Part shown: piece after piece, positions 34,499-45,619 of the stretch
Layout: each line of letters opens with the position of its first letter
How positions within the stretch are numbered: the stretch's first letter is position 1
Assembly: GCA_029783825.1 (NCBI GenBank)
Contig: JAREIK010008118.1
Coordinates: 16,001 to 80,000, forward strand
Origin: Sapria himalayana
Taxonomy: Eukaryota; Streptophyta; Magnoliopsida; Malpighiales; Rafflesiaceae
Reading direction: 5' to 3'
Length of the DNA: 64,000 bases
Translations under genes and position numbers: made by a program
Notes under the pieces: model-generated
The model's database searches: none
What the model was told of the DNA's origin: nothing
The model's input: only the letters and a program-made list of their open reading frames with translations

Positions 34499-37380
34499 GA
34501 GTAATTTTTAAGTAGCATACTACCATTACTTACATATGTATTGAACCAAGAGGTGAATTCCTTTCTAGTAGTGCATCTATTTCGGTATCAGTTATGTCCA
34601 CTCGACTTTTGCATAGCTCATCAATATAAATCCTTATAAACCAAATACATTACATAGTCATATTATGGATAACTACATAAAAAAATGCAAAAGTTGATTA
34701 GTTACCACATTATCTAATCAACAAGGAATACTTACTTATTATATGGATCCACTTCTGAGCAATTCAACATTATATAGGCATGTGCAGCATGAAACTCTTC
34801 CATTGATAGTTGCCTCGATGTGGCCTGTCCAAATGCTCGTCCAGGATATTTGAAATAGACAATGTCTCCTGTTTTCCTCCCAATTCTTTCCACCAAGATC
34901 ATTATTTCGGGGCACCCTTCGGTGCTTTGTGTGTACATGCTCCTCAAAATAGTATGAACAAAATAATGAAGCTTCTTCAACTAAATAGGCAATGCATATT
35001 GAACCTTCAACAAGTGCCTTATTTTTCACATTATTTTTAGCTTACGAAGGTACCTACATTATAGGTCTTGATTGGTCATTTGCATAAGTGAAAAGTAAGT
35101 AATCATAGTAACAAAGAATTATATTTCGAAAGGATACATCCACCGATATTGCACTGGCCCAGCAAGTCGCATTTCATGAGGCAAGTGTACGGGCAAATGC
35201 TCCATCGAGTCAAAGAAGCTAGGAGGGAATATGCGCTAAAGCTTAAACACAGAATAACTGGGATCTCTTCCTCTAGTCGAGCCATGTCATCATGTTTGAT
35301 AATTGTAGAAGTTAGATCCTTGAAAAACATGCTTAACTCTGTTAGTGCCTTCCACACATTCTGTGGCAACAATTCACGAAAAGCAATTGGCAACAACCTC
35401 TGCATGAAAACATGACAATCATAGCTCTTCATCCCAAACAACTTAAACTTTTGCATGTCCACACATCGAGCCAAATTTGATGCATATCCATCTGGGTATC
35501 TTAGATTTTTAACCGATTCACATAACACCTATTTTCCGATCTTATCAAGCGTGAAGCAAGCTTTAGGGTACTTGGTCATTCCCTCTGCTTTCTCCAACTC
35601 CGGGCGTTGACAGTACTCATTCAACTCCTGTCTAGACTTAGAGGTGTCTTTAGTTTTGCCCGCACATTCATAACTGTGTTAAACACGTTATCAAAGATAT
35701 TTTTCTCAATGTGCATGACATCTAAGTTATGTCGAATGAGTAGCATGCTTCAATATGGCAAATCCCAAAAGATGCATCTCTTTCATCCGTGAGCTTTACA
35801 TATTGGATCATTAATATCAGAGGCTCCTACTTCAGTTACCTTTTTCAATCCAAGTTAGTAATTAGGTGTAAAATTTTATTTCCACTCAATATAGAAGGTG
35901 TTGTGACTGCTACCATCATATTTTTACGAAAAACATATATATTCCTTTGAAATATGTGGTCTGCATGTAAAAACATACGGTGGGTGTCAAACCAAGATTT
36001 TTTTCCACTCTTTGAAAGTGTGAATGCCTCTGAGTGACCCATGCAATACAAACATGCCAATCGACCAGCTGTGCTCCACCCTAACAATATTGCATAACCA
36101 GGGAAGTCACTGATGGTCCACATTAATGCCGCTCTTAACTGGAAATTTTGTTTCGTTGAAATGTCATATGCTAAAATTCCAACATCCCATAACTCTTTCA
36201 ACTCGGCTATAAGTGGTTGCAAAAAAACATCTAGCTTCTATTTTGGATTCCTAGGACCCGGTACTAGCACAGTTAGAAACATAGATGTCTCTTTCATACA
36301 CAACCATGGTGGTAAATTATAAATCGTTAAAATCACTGGCCATGATGAATATTATTATCCTGACTGCCCAAATGGATGTAACCCATCAGTACATAGCCCT
36401 AGTCTCACATTTCTATTCTCAACTGCAAAATTGGGGTGTACTATATTGAAATGCTTCCAAGCAATGGAATCAGAGCAATGCTGCATTTCTCCTTCTACAA
36501 CCTCGTGCTCCGCATGCCACCTCATATCATAATGGTAGCTTTCGAAGCATACAACGTTAGTAGTCGAGGAGACAAAGGAAAGTAGTACATTTTCTTGTAG
36601 GGTACATTTGTTTTTCTTCTTGTATTTGTTTTTGCTCGAGTCGGTCTCTTGTATCATTGATGGCCAAAATCTTTCAAATTGTGAGGTCAACGTCTTCTCC
36701 CCAAAACAACATACAACCATTGTTACAACAATGGATCTTCTCAATTGGTAAGCCTAAACCTCTAACCAACCTTTTAGCGCAGTAAAAGTTCTCGATCACA
36801 TGATTCTCATTGGTGCAACCTTTTTTATCAATTGAGCAATATCATCAAACTCCCTTTGAGACATGTGGTGTTCTACCTTCATATTCAACATTCTAGCAAC
36901 CAATGATAGCTGTGAATGTCTTTGGCAACCAGGCCACAATTCTTTATTTACAACACTTAGCATGTCAAAAAACATCTGTGATTCTGGGTTGGGAGGTTCA
37001 TCTGATATTTCATTAGGATTGAAATCAAGCCCGGCGGCATCCATAACCATACTATGGTATGCATTTTAAATTGTCTCAGATGCTAGTTGGGCATCACCAA
37101 AATTTTGAATTGAATCTGGTTCCAATTCCCCCTGTCTTGCCCAAACATAATATCCTGGTATAAAGTCATTCTTCATTAAGTGATACTTTACTGTATCAAT
37201 TTGATGATAACTATGGTTTCGGCACTTCGTATGTGTACATGGACACTTTATCTTATTACCATCCATCCATTCGGGTTTACTACATGCGAATTCTATAAAT
37301 TCCACCAAACCAACCAAAAACTCGGGGTTTAAGAGACCATTTATGAGCCTAGAATACATCCAACTTCGATTTGAAGCCAT
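33677..37380 (-). pseudogene. F3 tnp2 transposase, near full length, degraded
   Basis: The preferred start is ATG 37378-37380 (MASNRSWMYSRLINGLLN); an ATG 21 bp upstream is less likely by family comparison. In order: Transpos_assoc domain (37066-37380, CPCTHTKCRNHSYHQ); linker 36796-37050; Transposase_21 (RLGLCTDGLHPFGQ near 36400; VLVPGPRNPK, TAG stop at 36238-36240, KLDVFLQPLIAELKELWDVG; ALMWTISDFPGY, LACLYCMGHSEAF); YPDGYASN, GMKSYDCHVFMQRLLPIAFR; a frameshift near 35240 before FPPSFFDSMEHLPVHLP (DUF4218); an intron-like gap; NKALVEGSICIAYL; MEEFHAAHAYIMLNC; DUF4216 (GICIKGSNY, LQEVIELEYSGWPI, LFNCEWFDP) at 33960-34260; and an acidic tail with an in-frame TAA at 33740-33742 and the final TAG at 33677-33679. 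It is the DDE transposase of the element, now inactive. Confidence 0.88.
34453..34495. repeat. (TA)n microsatellite in tnp2 intron-like gap
   Basis: About 21 uninterrupted TA units between the DUF4218 and DUF4216 coding parts of the F3 transposase. This is consistent with non-coding (intron) sequence. Confidence 0.85.
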
Positions 37381-37401
37381 TTTAAATGTTGAGCTTGCCA
37401 A

Positions 37402-39419
37402 TTGTAGACAACATGAGGGAATAATAACAAAATTATGTCATTGAACTTCTTAAATGCTTGGCCTACAAATAAAACAAAAACCCAAACACAAAGAAATTAT
37501 TAAAAAAAAAAAAACCCAGGGTTATGATTATGTGAATGAAAAATATACAAGAAAAATAAAAGGAAAAGAAAAACAAATCACTACAAAAAGATAAAATACT
37601 TGTTCTACATTTATGGTTTTGCAATATTTTCCCTAAACATTGCCTTTGCTTAGCAGGCATCTCTATCCTTTTGGAACATTGGGTGCCCTTCGATTGGCCT
37701 TCTTTAGCCCTTCTGGCACGAGCCTTTCCTGCCAAGTTTCCGTCTAGGATCCCCTTGTCCTCCTTTCTTAAGCTTCATTATAAATAGCACTCAATTATTT
37801 TCCAAAAAAAAACCATAACTTGAATTTTAGAGAAACCTTTTGGCAATGGAGAGATGAATACAACTCAGAAAAAGATGAAAGTCAGAAGGAAAAATAAATA
37901 TGTGTTTCTATTTCTAGCATAAAGGAAAATGAATCATGTATTTGAACCAAAAAAATGGATAGACATAAAAAATAGAAAATCATGTTAAATTTTGTTTGTT
38001 TCAAATGGAAAAGAAAACTATATCCACTCGTAAAAGTAGTGTCCAGAGGGGAAATATGAAGAAGAAAACGATACAAAAAGATCGATCCTACGATAGAACC
38101 AACAATACAAAACTAGATCAGAAATTAATAGTGAAAACATCAAAAGCAGGTAAATCCGAAGGAAATCAAAGGTTGGAGATAGAGCATACATGATCTACAG
38201 CACAAAGTAAGGTCGAAAGATGCAAAAACAAGTGGCGAAAACCTTAAACCCATAATGATTTACCTCAAATTGGTGTTGAAGTTGAGAAGATAATAAAGGA
38301 AGGACCCGGGTGGGTCTCCCAACAAGGAAGAATGAGAGGGGTTGGTTGGTTGGGTAGGGTGATGGGTAGAAAGAGAATATAGGGTATTCTAATAAAAAAT
38401 TAAAATCGAAAAGTGATATTAAATAATAATAAATTATTTTAATTTCCTAGTATAAGTGGGAATAAAATACTACAGTACTTAGAGAAGGAAAGGTTGAGGA
38501 AAGGAAATTACTCACAGAGAAATTACTAACAGAGAAAATTTGTGTTTTACAAAGTAGTCTATACTTTTAAATTAAAATTATTAATTAAATCTGATTTATA
38601 AATTAACTCTTTCAAGAGACCCAAAATAAGTCAAAATCTTATTTCGATAAAATAAAAAAATAAAAAAGTGAGAAAATATAAGAATAATAGAATAAATAAA
38701 ATGGAAGGAAGAATCAAATGTGATTATTGGATGTAATTAAACATTCTTTGTTATCTCTTTATAAAGTATTTTTTTATTATAATATTTTTATAATTGAATT
38801 GTACCTTTTAGATAATTTAATAATAATAAATTATTTAAGTATTAGTTACTTTTCAAATTTTTATAAAGTACTTTTTATATAATTAGTAAAGACGTGATAT
38901 TGATAAAGATTTTTTATCTAGTAAAAGTCAAGAAATTCTTATAATTTTAGAAACAAGTGACATGTACAAAAAAAAATAAAAACATGCAAATGGAATAGTA
39001 AACTGTTTGACAAGACGTAAATGTCCCTCATCTCTTCTTCTATCTTAAGTCACGGACGAGAGAAAATAAAAATTCTATCATCTCTTTTACTTTAACCCAT
39101 TATTTTCATTCAAATGGAGAGAAAAACATCCCAAATCATAAAACCCTAAAATTATTTTATCTCTAAATGTCAAAAACTCTAAAATCTTAAAATCATTTCA
39201 AAATGAAGGATTAATTAAATTTGGAAAACAAAGTTATATTATAGAAGAATGTGTTACCCTCAAACAGATTGGTCGGACCATCGACCAATTACCTTTTTGC
39301 TTTCAGTTTCATTTGGTTTGACAATCGGTTCGGTTCCTAAGCCATGAATCAATAACTTTTGTAGTTCAGTCACTGGTCTTATTTTTAAAATATTGATATT
39401 TTAAAAAATACCATCGAAC
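37402..39419. other. F3 5' region upstream of tnp2
   Basis: Non-coding leader and spacer between the tnp2 start and the nested insertions. A minus-strand frame at 37463-37735 (MAGKARARRAKEGQSKG...) is Lys/Arg-rich then Phe-rich, with no domain. A less AT-rich patch with GGTTGGTTGGTTGGGTAGGG lies at 38339-38358. The transposase promoter should lie here, but I cannot pick a TATA box with confidence in such AT-rich DNA. Confidence 0.4.
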
Positions 39420-39424
39420 ATGTA

Positions 39425-39620
39425 TGTGTATGTGAGATGGTTGAGGTATCTCTAAACTTAACTAGATGTACTTTTAGTGTGATGAGTTTGAATCCATGAG
39501 CCTTGGTTCTTTTTTGTTCTAACTTATCCAACTTAAATGTTTGGCTCACATCGAGCCACGTGTCTGTAATTTGCTCGAGTCTATTTTCACCCCGAAACCA
39601 TTTATTCCATCCGATTGAAT
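39425..39620 (+). repeat. Possible SINE-like insert (A box / B box)
   Basis: TGAGATGGTTGAGGTATC (from 39432) resembles a polymerase III A box, and GAGTTTGAATCCATG (from 39484) resembles a B box. The ~40-bp spacing fits tRNA-derived SINEs. A following A/T tail and target-site duplication are not clear. Confidence 0.35.
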
Positions 39621-39724
39621 CTCAAATTATTTTTAATTAAATTTACTTAAATTATTTTCCAAAACAAGATTTTTTCTCAAAAATCCTATTTTTGATGTCC
39701 ACCCAGCACTTGTCCCAAAAATCG

Positions 39725-39911
39725 TAAAAATTCTGACTATCTCGGAATTCAATAGAATTTTTTTGGGTAACTAGATTTCATGAGAGAATCCAATGGTGAG
39801 ATCCGTTTCGTCATCCGAGATCTAAAAAAATTTCCGGTTTGCAATTTGTACTTTTACGCCAATTTATCATTTTGCCTTTTTTAGTAAATTTCAAATTTTT
39901 CCGGATTTACA
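39725..39911 (+). mobile_element. Degraded LTR fragment, related to the solo LTR downstream
   Basis: TGACTATCTCGGAATTC, TAGATTTCATGAGAGAATCCAA, GAGATCCGTTTCGTCATCCGAG and TTTTGCC align in order with 40425-40605 of the LTR downstream, ending in TTACA. The 5' half is missing or unrecognisable. Confidence 0.6.
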
Positions 39912-40186
39912 ACATAAATATTTTTAGTTTATAAAATTTATTATAAAATGTAAAATTAAATAAGCGTACTAATTCTAATTACTATATTAAGCATTGATTT
40001 GTTAGTACAATAATTTAATATTTATATTTGCCAAACAATTAAATATTATATTTTTATAGTTGAATTTATCATTTAATTAAATATTAATTTTGAAATTTAT
40101 AACACTTTTAAAATTATAATTCAATATATGAAAATTGACTTAATTTTAAATTTTTCCATAATTGATTTTTTTTAGAAAGTTATAAA

Positions 40187-40605
40187 TGTGACGCCTCAAA
40201 CCCGGGGTCCGTTGACTACCTGTCAACCGCGGAAACACTCTTGAAAATCGGGTGACCCGACATTTCTCACGAAAATTGGGCAGAGTCTCCTTTGTACGGG
40301 GAGCTCTACCCAAATACAACACATATATCAACATATCCCAAACAGTCCAATATAATCACAACATGAGTACAACGGTCACTTGGACCCATTAACAATACCC
40401 AATATACATGCCAACTCTGACTGTCTCGGAATTCTACGAAATTTTACGTGCTAGCTAGATTTCGCGAGATGATTCCAAAGGTGAAATCCGTTTCATCATT
40501 CGAGATCTAGAAAATAAATTACGGATTTTTAACCGAAATTAACAATTTTGTAATCGAAATTACGATTTTGCCCTTTTCCACATTGGAAATTTCTTGGGTC
40601 TTACA
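40187..40605 (+). mobile_element. Solo LTR (419 bp) of a retrotransposon
   Basis: It begins TGTGACGCCTC and ends GGGTCTTACA (TG...CA). The flanks are ATAAA (40182-40186) and ATAGA (40606-40610), a 5-bp target-site duplication with one difference. The sequence is much richer in GC (CCCGGGGTCCGTTGAC near 40202) than its surroundings. No internal retrotransposon sequence adjoins it, so it is a solo LTR left by recombination. The TGTGACGCC start is common among plant Ty3/gypsy LTRs, but the superfamily cannot be fixed without internal genes. Confidence 0.7.
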
Positions 40606-40749
40606 ATAGATATTTTAAAAAGTTGAAGCCAAATTTGTCATAATTCGAGAGAAGTTACAATTTTGAATTACATTTAAAAGTTATAAATCTTTTTTTGAAA
40701 ATGAATCCAAACATATTTTTAAAATTTTTATGACCGAATTTTGAAAAAT

Positions 40750-41630
40750 TTATAAATTTAGCTACTATCAACAATATATTAGCTATTCAGCTACTATAGA
40801 GCTACTACTTAGTAGCCAAGTTAATATGTTAGCTACTAAATAGTAGTTAAATCGTAGCTATTTAGCTACTACCAACAATGTAGTGGCTATTTAGCTACTA
40901 CGGAACTACTACTTAGTAGCAACGGTTTTGGCTTAATAGTATTTCAACTATTAAATAGAAGTTCTTCAGCTACTACATAGCTACTACTTAGTAGCTAAAT
41001 TAGTATGTTAGCTATTAAGTAGTAGCTATATAGTGGCTATTTAGCTACTACCGACAATGTTGTAGCTATTCAGCTACTACATAGCTATTATTTAATAGCT
41101 ATAGTTTTGACTTGTTAGTGTTTTAGCTTCTAAATAGTAGCTATTTGGTGACTAACAAAAATTCAATAGCTATATAGTAGCTATTTAGTAACTAAAAAAG
41201 TAGTAGCGATGTGGTAGCGAAATAGCTACCACATAGCTACTACTTAGTAGCCAAATTGGTATGTTAGCTACTAAATCGTAGCAAAAAAGTAGCTATTTAG
41301 CTACTACCGATAATGTAGTAGCTACCCGGCACCACATAGCTACTACCTAGTAGCCAAGGTGTTAGCTTAGTAGTATTTTAGCTTGTAAATAGTAGCTGTC
41401 GTAGCTATTTAGCAATTAACATCAATTTATTAGCTATGTAGTAGCTATGTAGCTACTATTAGTAGCTAACATCGGTGAAGCCACTTTTTACTACTACATA
41501 GTAGCTATTTAGTAGCTAAGCTTAACACCTATTATACTAGTAGCTATTTAGTAGCTATGTAGTAGTTAAATAGCTACGAAGTGATAGTAGAAGCTAATTT
41601 TAGTAGCTATTTCAGGATTTTATAGTAATG
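40750..41630. repeat. F3 right subterminal repeats and TIR
   Basis: About 0.85 kb densely packed with TAGCTACTA / TAGTAGCTA words in both directions, ending TTTTATAGTAATG. It mirrors the left end at 30974-31600. Confidence 0.9.
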
Positions 41631-41646
41631 ATAGATAGGTAGATAG

Positions 41647-41693
<47 letters not shown>

Positions 41694-44319
41694 TAGACTG
41701 ATAGGTAGATAAATAAACAAATTATTACACTAAAAGATGGATAATAAATATATAGATAGACAGATAGATAGATAAGGAGATAGGTAGATATACATAAAGA
41801 TATACAGATAGATAAATAGATATAGAGAAAGATAAAAATATATATGATAGATAGTCAGATAGATAAATAGAAAGATAGACAAATAGATTAATAGATAGAC
41901 AAACAGATAGACATATAGAATGACAGACATATTGATTGATAGATAAACAGACATATAGATAGATAGGTAGATAGATAGATAGAAAAATAAATAGATAGAC
42001 AGATTGATAGATAGATTAAAAGACATATTGATAAACTAATTGATAGACATTTTGAAATATTAATTGATAGAAAAATAGATAGATTGACATTCAGATAGAT
42101 AGATATATAGATAGATAGTCAGATAAGCAAATAGATAGATAGATTAATAGATAAAATGTAAGATAGGTAGAATGAGCTAGATAATTACACTGATCAATTG
42201 ATAGATTATTAGACATACAAATAGATATATAAATAGATTGATTGAATGAAAGATAGATAGATAGATATATAAATGGATAGATAGATATATAAATAGATAG
42301 ATAGTTAGCTAGCTAGATAAATAGATAAATATTAAAATAAGTAGACAAAAAGATAGATAGATAGATAGATAGATATACATATACATAGACAGAAAGATAT
42401 ACATATAGATAGATAGATGGACAGATTGAAGGAAAAATAGATAGACAAATAGATAGACATCTAGATAAACAGATAGATAGACAGATAGACAATAACTAAA
42501 TAGATATATATATAGACAAACCAATACGAAAATAGATAGATAAATAGAAAGACAAATAAAGAGATAGAAGGATAGATATATAGACAGGTAGACAGACAGA
42601 TAGACATATAGATGAAGAGACATAATTATATAGACAAAATATAGGCAGAGAGATAGATAGAAAGACAGATAGACATAAATATAAACAAATAAATAAATAT
42701 ACATATAGTCGATTAGAAAAAAAGATAAATAGATAGATAGATAGATAGAAAGATAAATACGTAGTCAAATAGGCAGAATATATAAACCTACAGATAGATA
42801 TACAAATAGATAAACATATAGAAAGATATAGATATAAATAGATATGTGAATAGAGAGACAAATAGATCTATAGCTAGACAGATAGAAAGAAAGAAAGATA
42901 GATAGACATATAAATAAACAAATAGATAGACAAATAAAAAAATTTATAGATAGACCTTTATAAAGATAAATAGATATATAGATATAGATACTAATTTAAA
43001 TAAGCAGATAAATATATAGATTGACCAAGATAAAGATATATAGTTAGATAGTTAGATATATAGATATACATATAGATAGATAGATAAATAGATACAAAGA
43101 TAGATATACAAAAAGATAGATAGATAGATAGACATATCTAAATATAGATAGATAGATAGATAGATTGATACATAGTAGATAGGCAGACATATAGAGATAT
43201 ATATAGGTAGATAATTAGATAGATAGATAGAAAGATAAATAGATAAAAAGACATAGATAGATGATAGATAGATAAATAGAAAGAAAGAAAGATAGATAAA
43301 TAGATAAAAAGAGAGATAGAAAGATATATATAGATAAATAAAAAGATAGATAGACAGCTAAGCAAATATATATACACATAGATAGAAAAATTAATAGATA
43401 GAAAGATAGAATGATAGTTAGATAGATAGATATAATATTGATCGACAAATCGATAAAAAGACAAATAGATAGTTAGAAAATAGATAGATAGATAGATAAA
43501 TTGATAAACATATAGATAGATAGAAAGATAGAAAGATATATATATATATATATATAGATAGATATATAGATAGACAGATTGACATATAGATAGAAAAATA
43601 GATATACATATAGATAGACCACTAGGTATATGGATAGATAGATAAATAGATAGATAGACAAATTGACTGATAGATATAGATATAGATAGAAAGATAGTTA
43701 GAAAATTATAAAGACACATTGATAGATAGGTCGATAGATAGATAGATAGATAGACATGTATATAGAAAGATAGATCAATAGATAGAGGATAGATAGACAT
43801 ATAGTAAGATAGATAGATAGATGTATAGATAGATTGATAGATAGACATTTAGATGGATAGATAGAAAATTAGATAGATAGATTGATTGGTAGATATATAG
43901 AAAAATACATAGTTTGATATATATTCAATTTGATTGACAGATTAATATATATATTGATAGCCAAATTGATAATTAGTTTGATATATAGATAGATAGATAG
44001 ATTTGTGGACAGATAGATAGATAGATTTGTGAACAAATAGATAGATAGATAAATAGATAGATAGATAAATAGATTAATTGATTGATTGACTGATAGATAG
44101 ATAGATAAATTGATTGATTGACTAATAGTTAGATAGATCGATAGATTAATAGAATGATAGTTAGATAGATGGATAGACAAATAAATATACATATTTATAG
44201 ACAAATCAATAGACAAATAACATAAAGAAGAAATAAATATACATAGAAAGATATATAGAGAGATAGATAGATAGATAGACATCACATATATAGACAAATA
44301 GATAGATAAACATATACAT

Positions 44320-44354
<35 letters not shown>

Positions 44355-45290
44355 AATGATGATAGATAGATAGATAGATAAAGAGATAGACATATAGATA
44401 GAGATATAGATATAGATATATATATATATATAGATAGAAAGAAAGATAGATAGTAAGTTAAATCAATAAATAGACAAATAGATAGACAAATAGATAGATA
44501 CACGGCTAGATATATATATTTTTGATAGTAGATGGATAGATAGATAGTTAGATAAATATATAGATAAATAGATTGAAAGATAGATTAATAGATAGATTGA
44601 TAGACATATAGATTGTTTGATAGATAGATATATTGATAGTTTGATTAATACACTTTTTGAATGAAAGATAATTAGACAGATAGATAGACATATGAATAAA
44701 AAGAAAGATAAATAGATTGATAGATAAATAGATAGATAGATAGTCAGATTCATTGATTGATTGATTGATTTAAAGGTAGATAAATAGAAAAATAGATAAA
44801 CAGATATACAGACAGATAAACAAAAAGATAGACATATAGAAAAATGAATAACTAGATAAAAAGATAGACAAACATATAGATAGATGAAACACGAATATAC
44901 AAACTAATAGATAGATAGTTATATAGATGATGATAGATAGAGAGATAGACATCCAAATAGACAGACAGGCATACATATAGATAGATACATAGATTGACAG
45001 ACAAATATTTATATCGATAGATACATAGAAAGATAAATGGAAGGATAGATAGATAAATAGTCAGAAAGATATATAGATAGATAGATAAACAAATAGGTAG
45101 ATAGATATATAGATACCCAAAAATAAAGAGATATAGATTAATATATAAATAGATAGACAGATAGATAAATAGATAGATAGATAGATCTACAAATAGATAG
45201 ATAGACAAAGAGATAGTTAAATATATAGATAGATAGATTTATTGATATATAGTTAGATAGATAGAAGATAGAAAGACAAATAAATAGGCA
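41631..45290 (-). repeat. Degenerate GATA array C, right part
   Basis: GATA-polarity repeats continue from the left part beyond F3. A (TA)n tract lies at 41650-41688, close to the insertion edge. The array ends at the F1 mini-element, after which polarity switches to TCTA. Confidence 0.95.
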
Positions 45291-45619
45291 GAAATATAGT
45301 TATTCCAAATTTCATTAGCTAGGGAAATTATGTCGCTATATCAGTCACTATTTTCTGGAAAATTAGCTAGAAAAATTCCATCACTAAAATAGTTACTATA
45401 TTTCGGATGAAATTAGCTAGGGAAATTCAGTCACTAAATCCGCCTATATATTCTGGTTGTAATTAGCTAGGGAAATTCCTTCGCTAAATGTGCCGCTAAA
45501 TTTTATGCTTTTCTTTGTACAGAATTCATATCACTATTTTGTCGCTAATCTGTCACAGTTTAGCTAGGGATTGAACCCTGGCTTAATTTCCCTACCAAAA
45601 TGAACATTTTCTTGTAGTG
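45291..45619. mobile_element. F1 CACTA mini-element (329 bp) at the polarity switch
   Basis: The right end is TTTTCTTGTAGTG, an intact inverse CACTA terminus. The left end GAAATATAGTTATTCCAAAT is a degenerate match to the F1 terminus CACTACAAGTAATACCAAAT. The left half holds four ~49-bp units, each starting ATTAGCTAG (45314, 45362, 45412, 45462) and containing TCACTAAA. The right half has AGCTAGGGATTGAACCC. There is no coding capacity. GATA array C lies to its left and TCTA array D to its right. Confidence 0.65.

Larger units (their letters stand above)
30974..41630 (-). mobile_element. Structurally complete CACTA element F3 (10,657 bp)
   Basis: The left end is CACTACTAGAAAAATAG; the right end, inverted, is CATTACTATAAAATCC. 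Both flanks carry ATA (30971-30973 and 41631-41633), consistent with the 3-bp duplication of CACTA elements, although ATA is common in GATA repeat. Subterminal TAGTAGCTA words fill about 0.6 kb at the left end and 0.85 kb at the right. Two genes lie on the minus strand: tnp2 (37380 to 33677), then a TnpA-like gene (33577 to about 31760). The array polarity is the same on both sides, so the element inserted into array C. Both genes carry stops and frameshifts, so it is non-autonomous today. Confidence 0.9.

Noticed and set aside
37463..37735. A 90-codon minus-strand frame starting MAGKARARRAKEG, upstream of tnp2
   Set aside because: The basic start and Phe-rich end match no family, and it lies in the leader region of F3; more likely chance.
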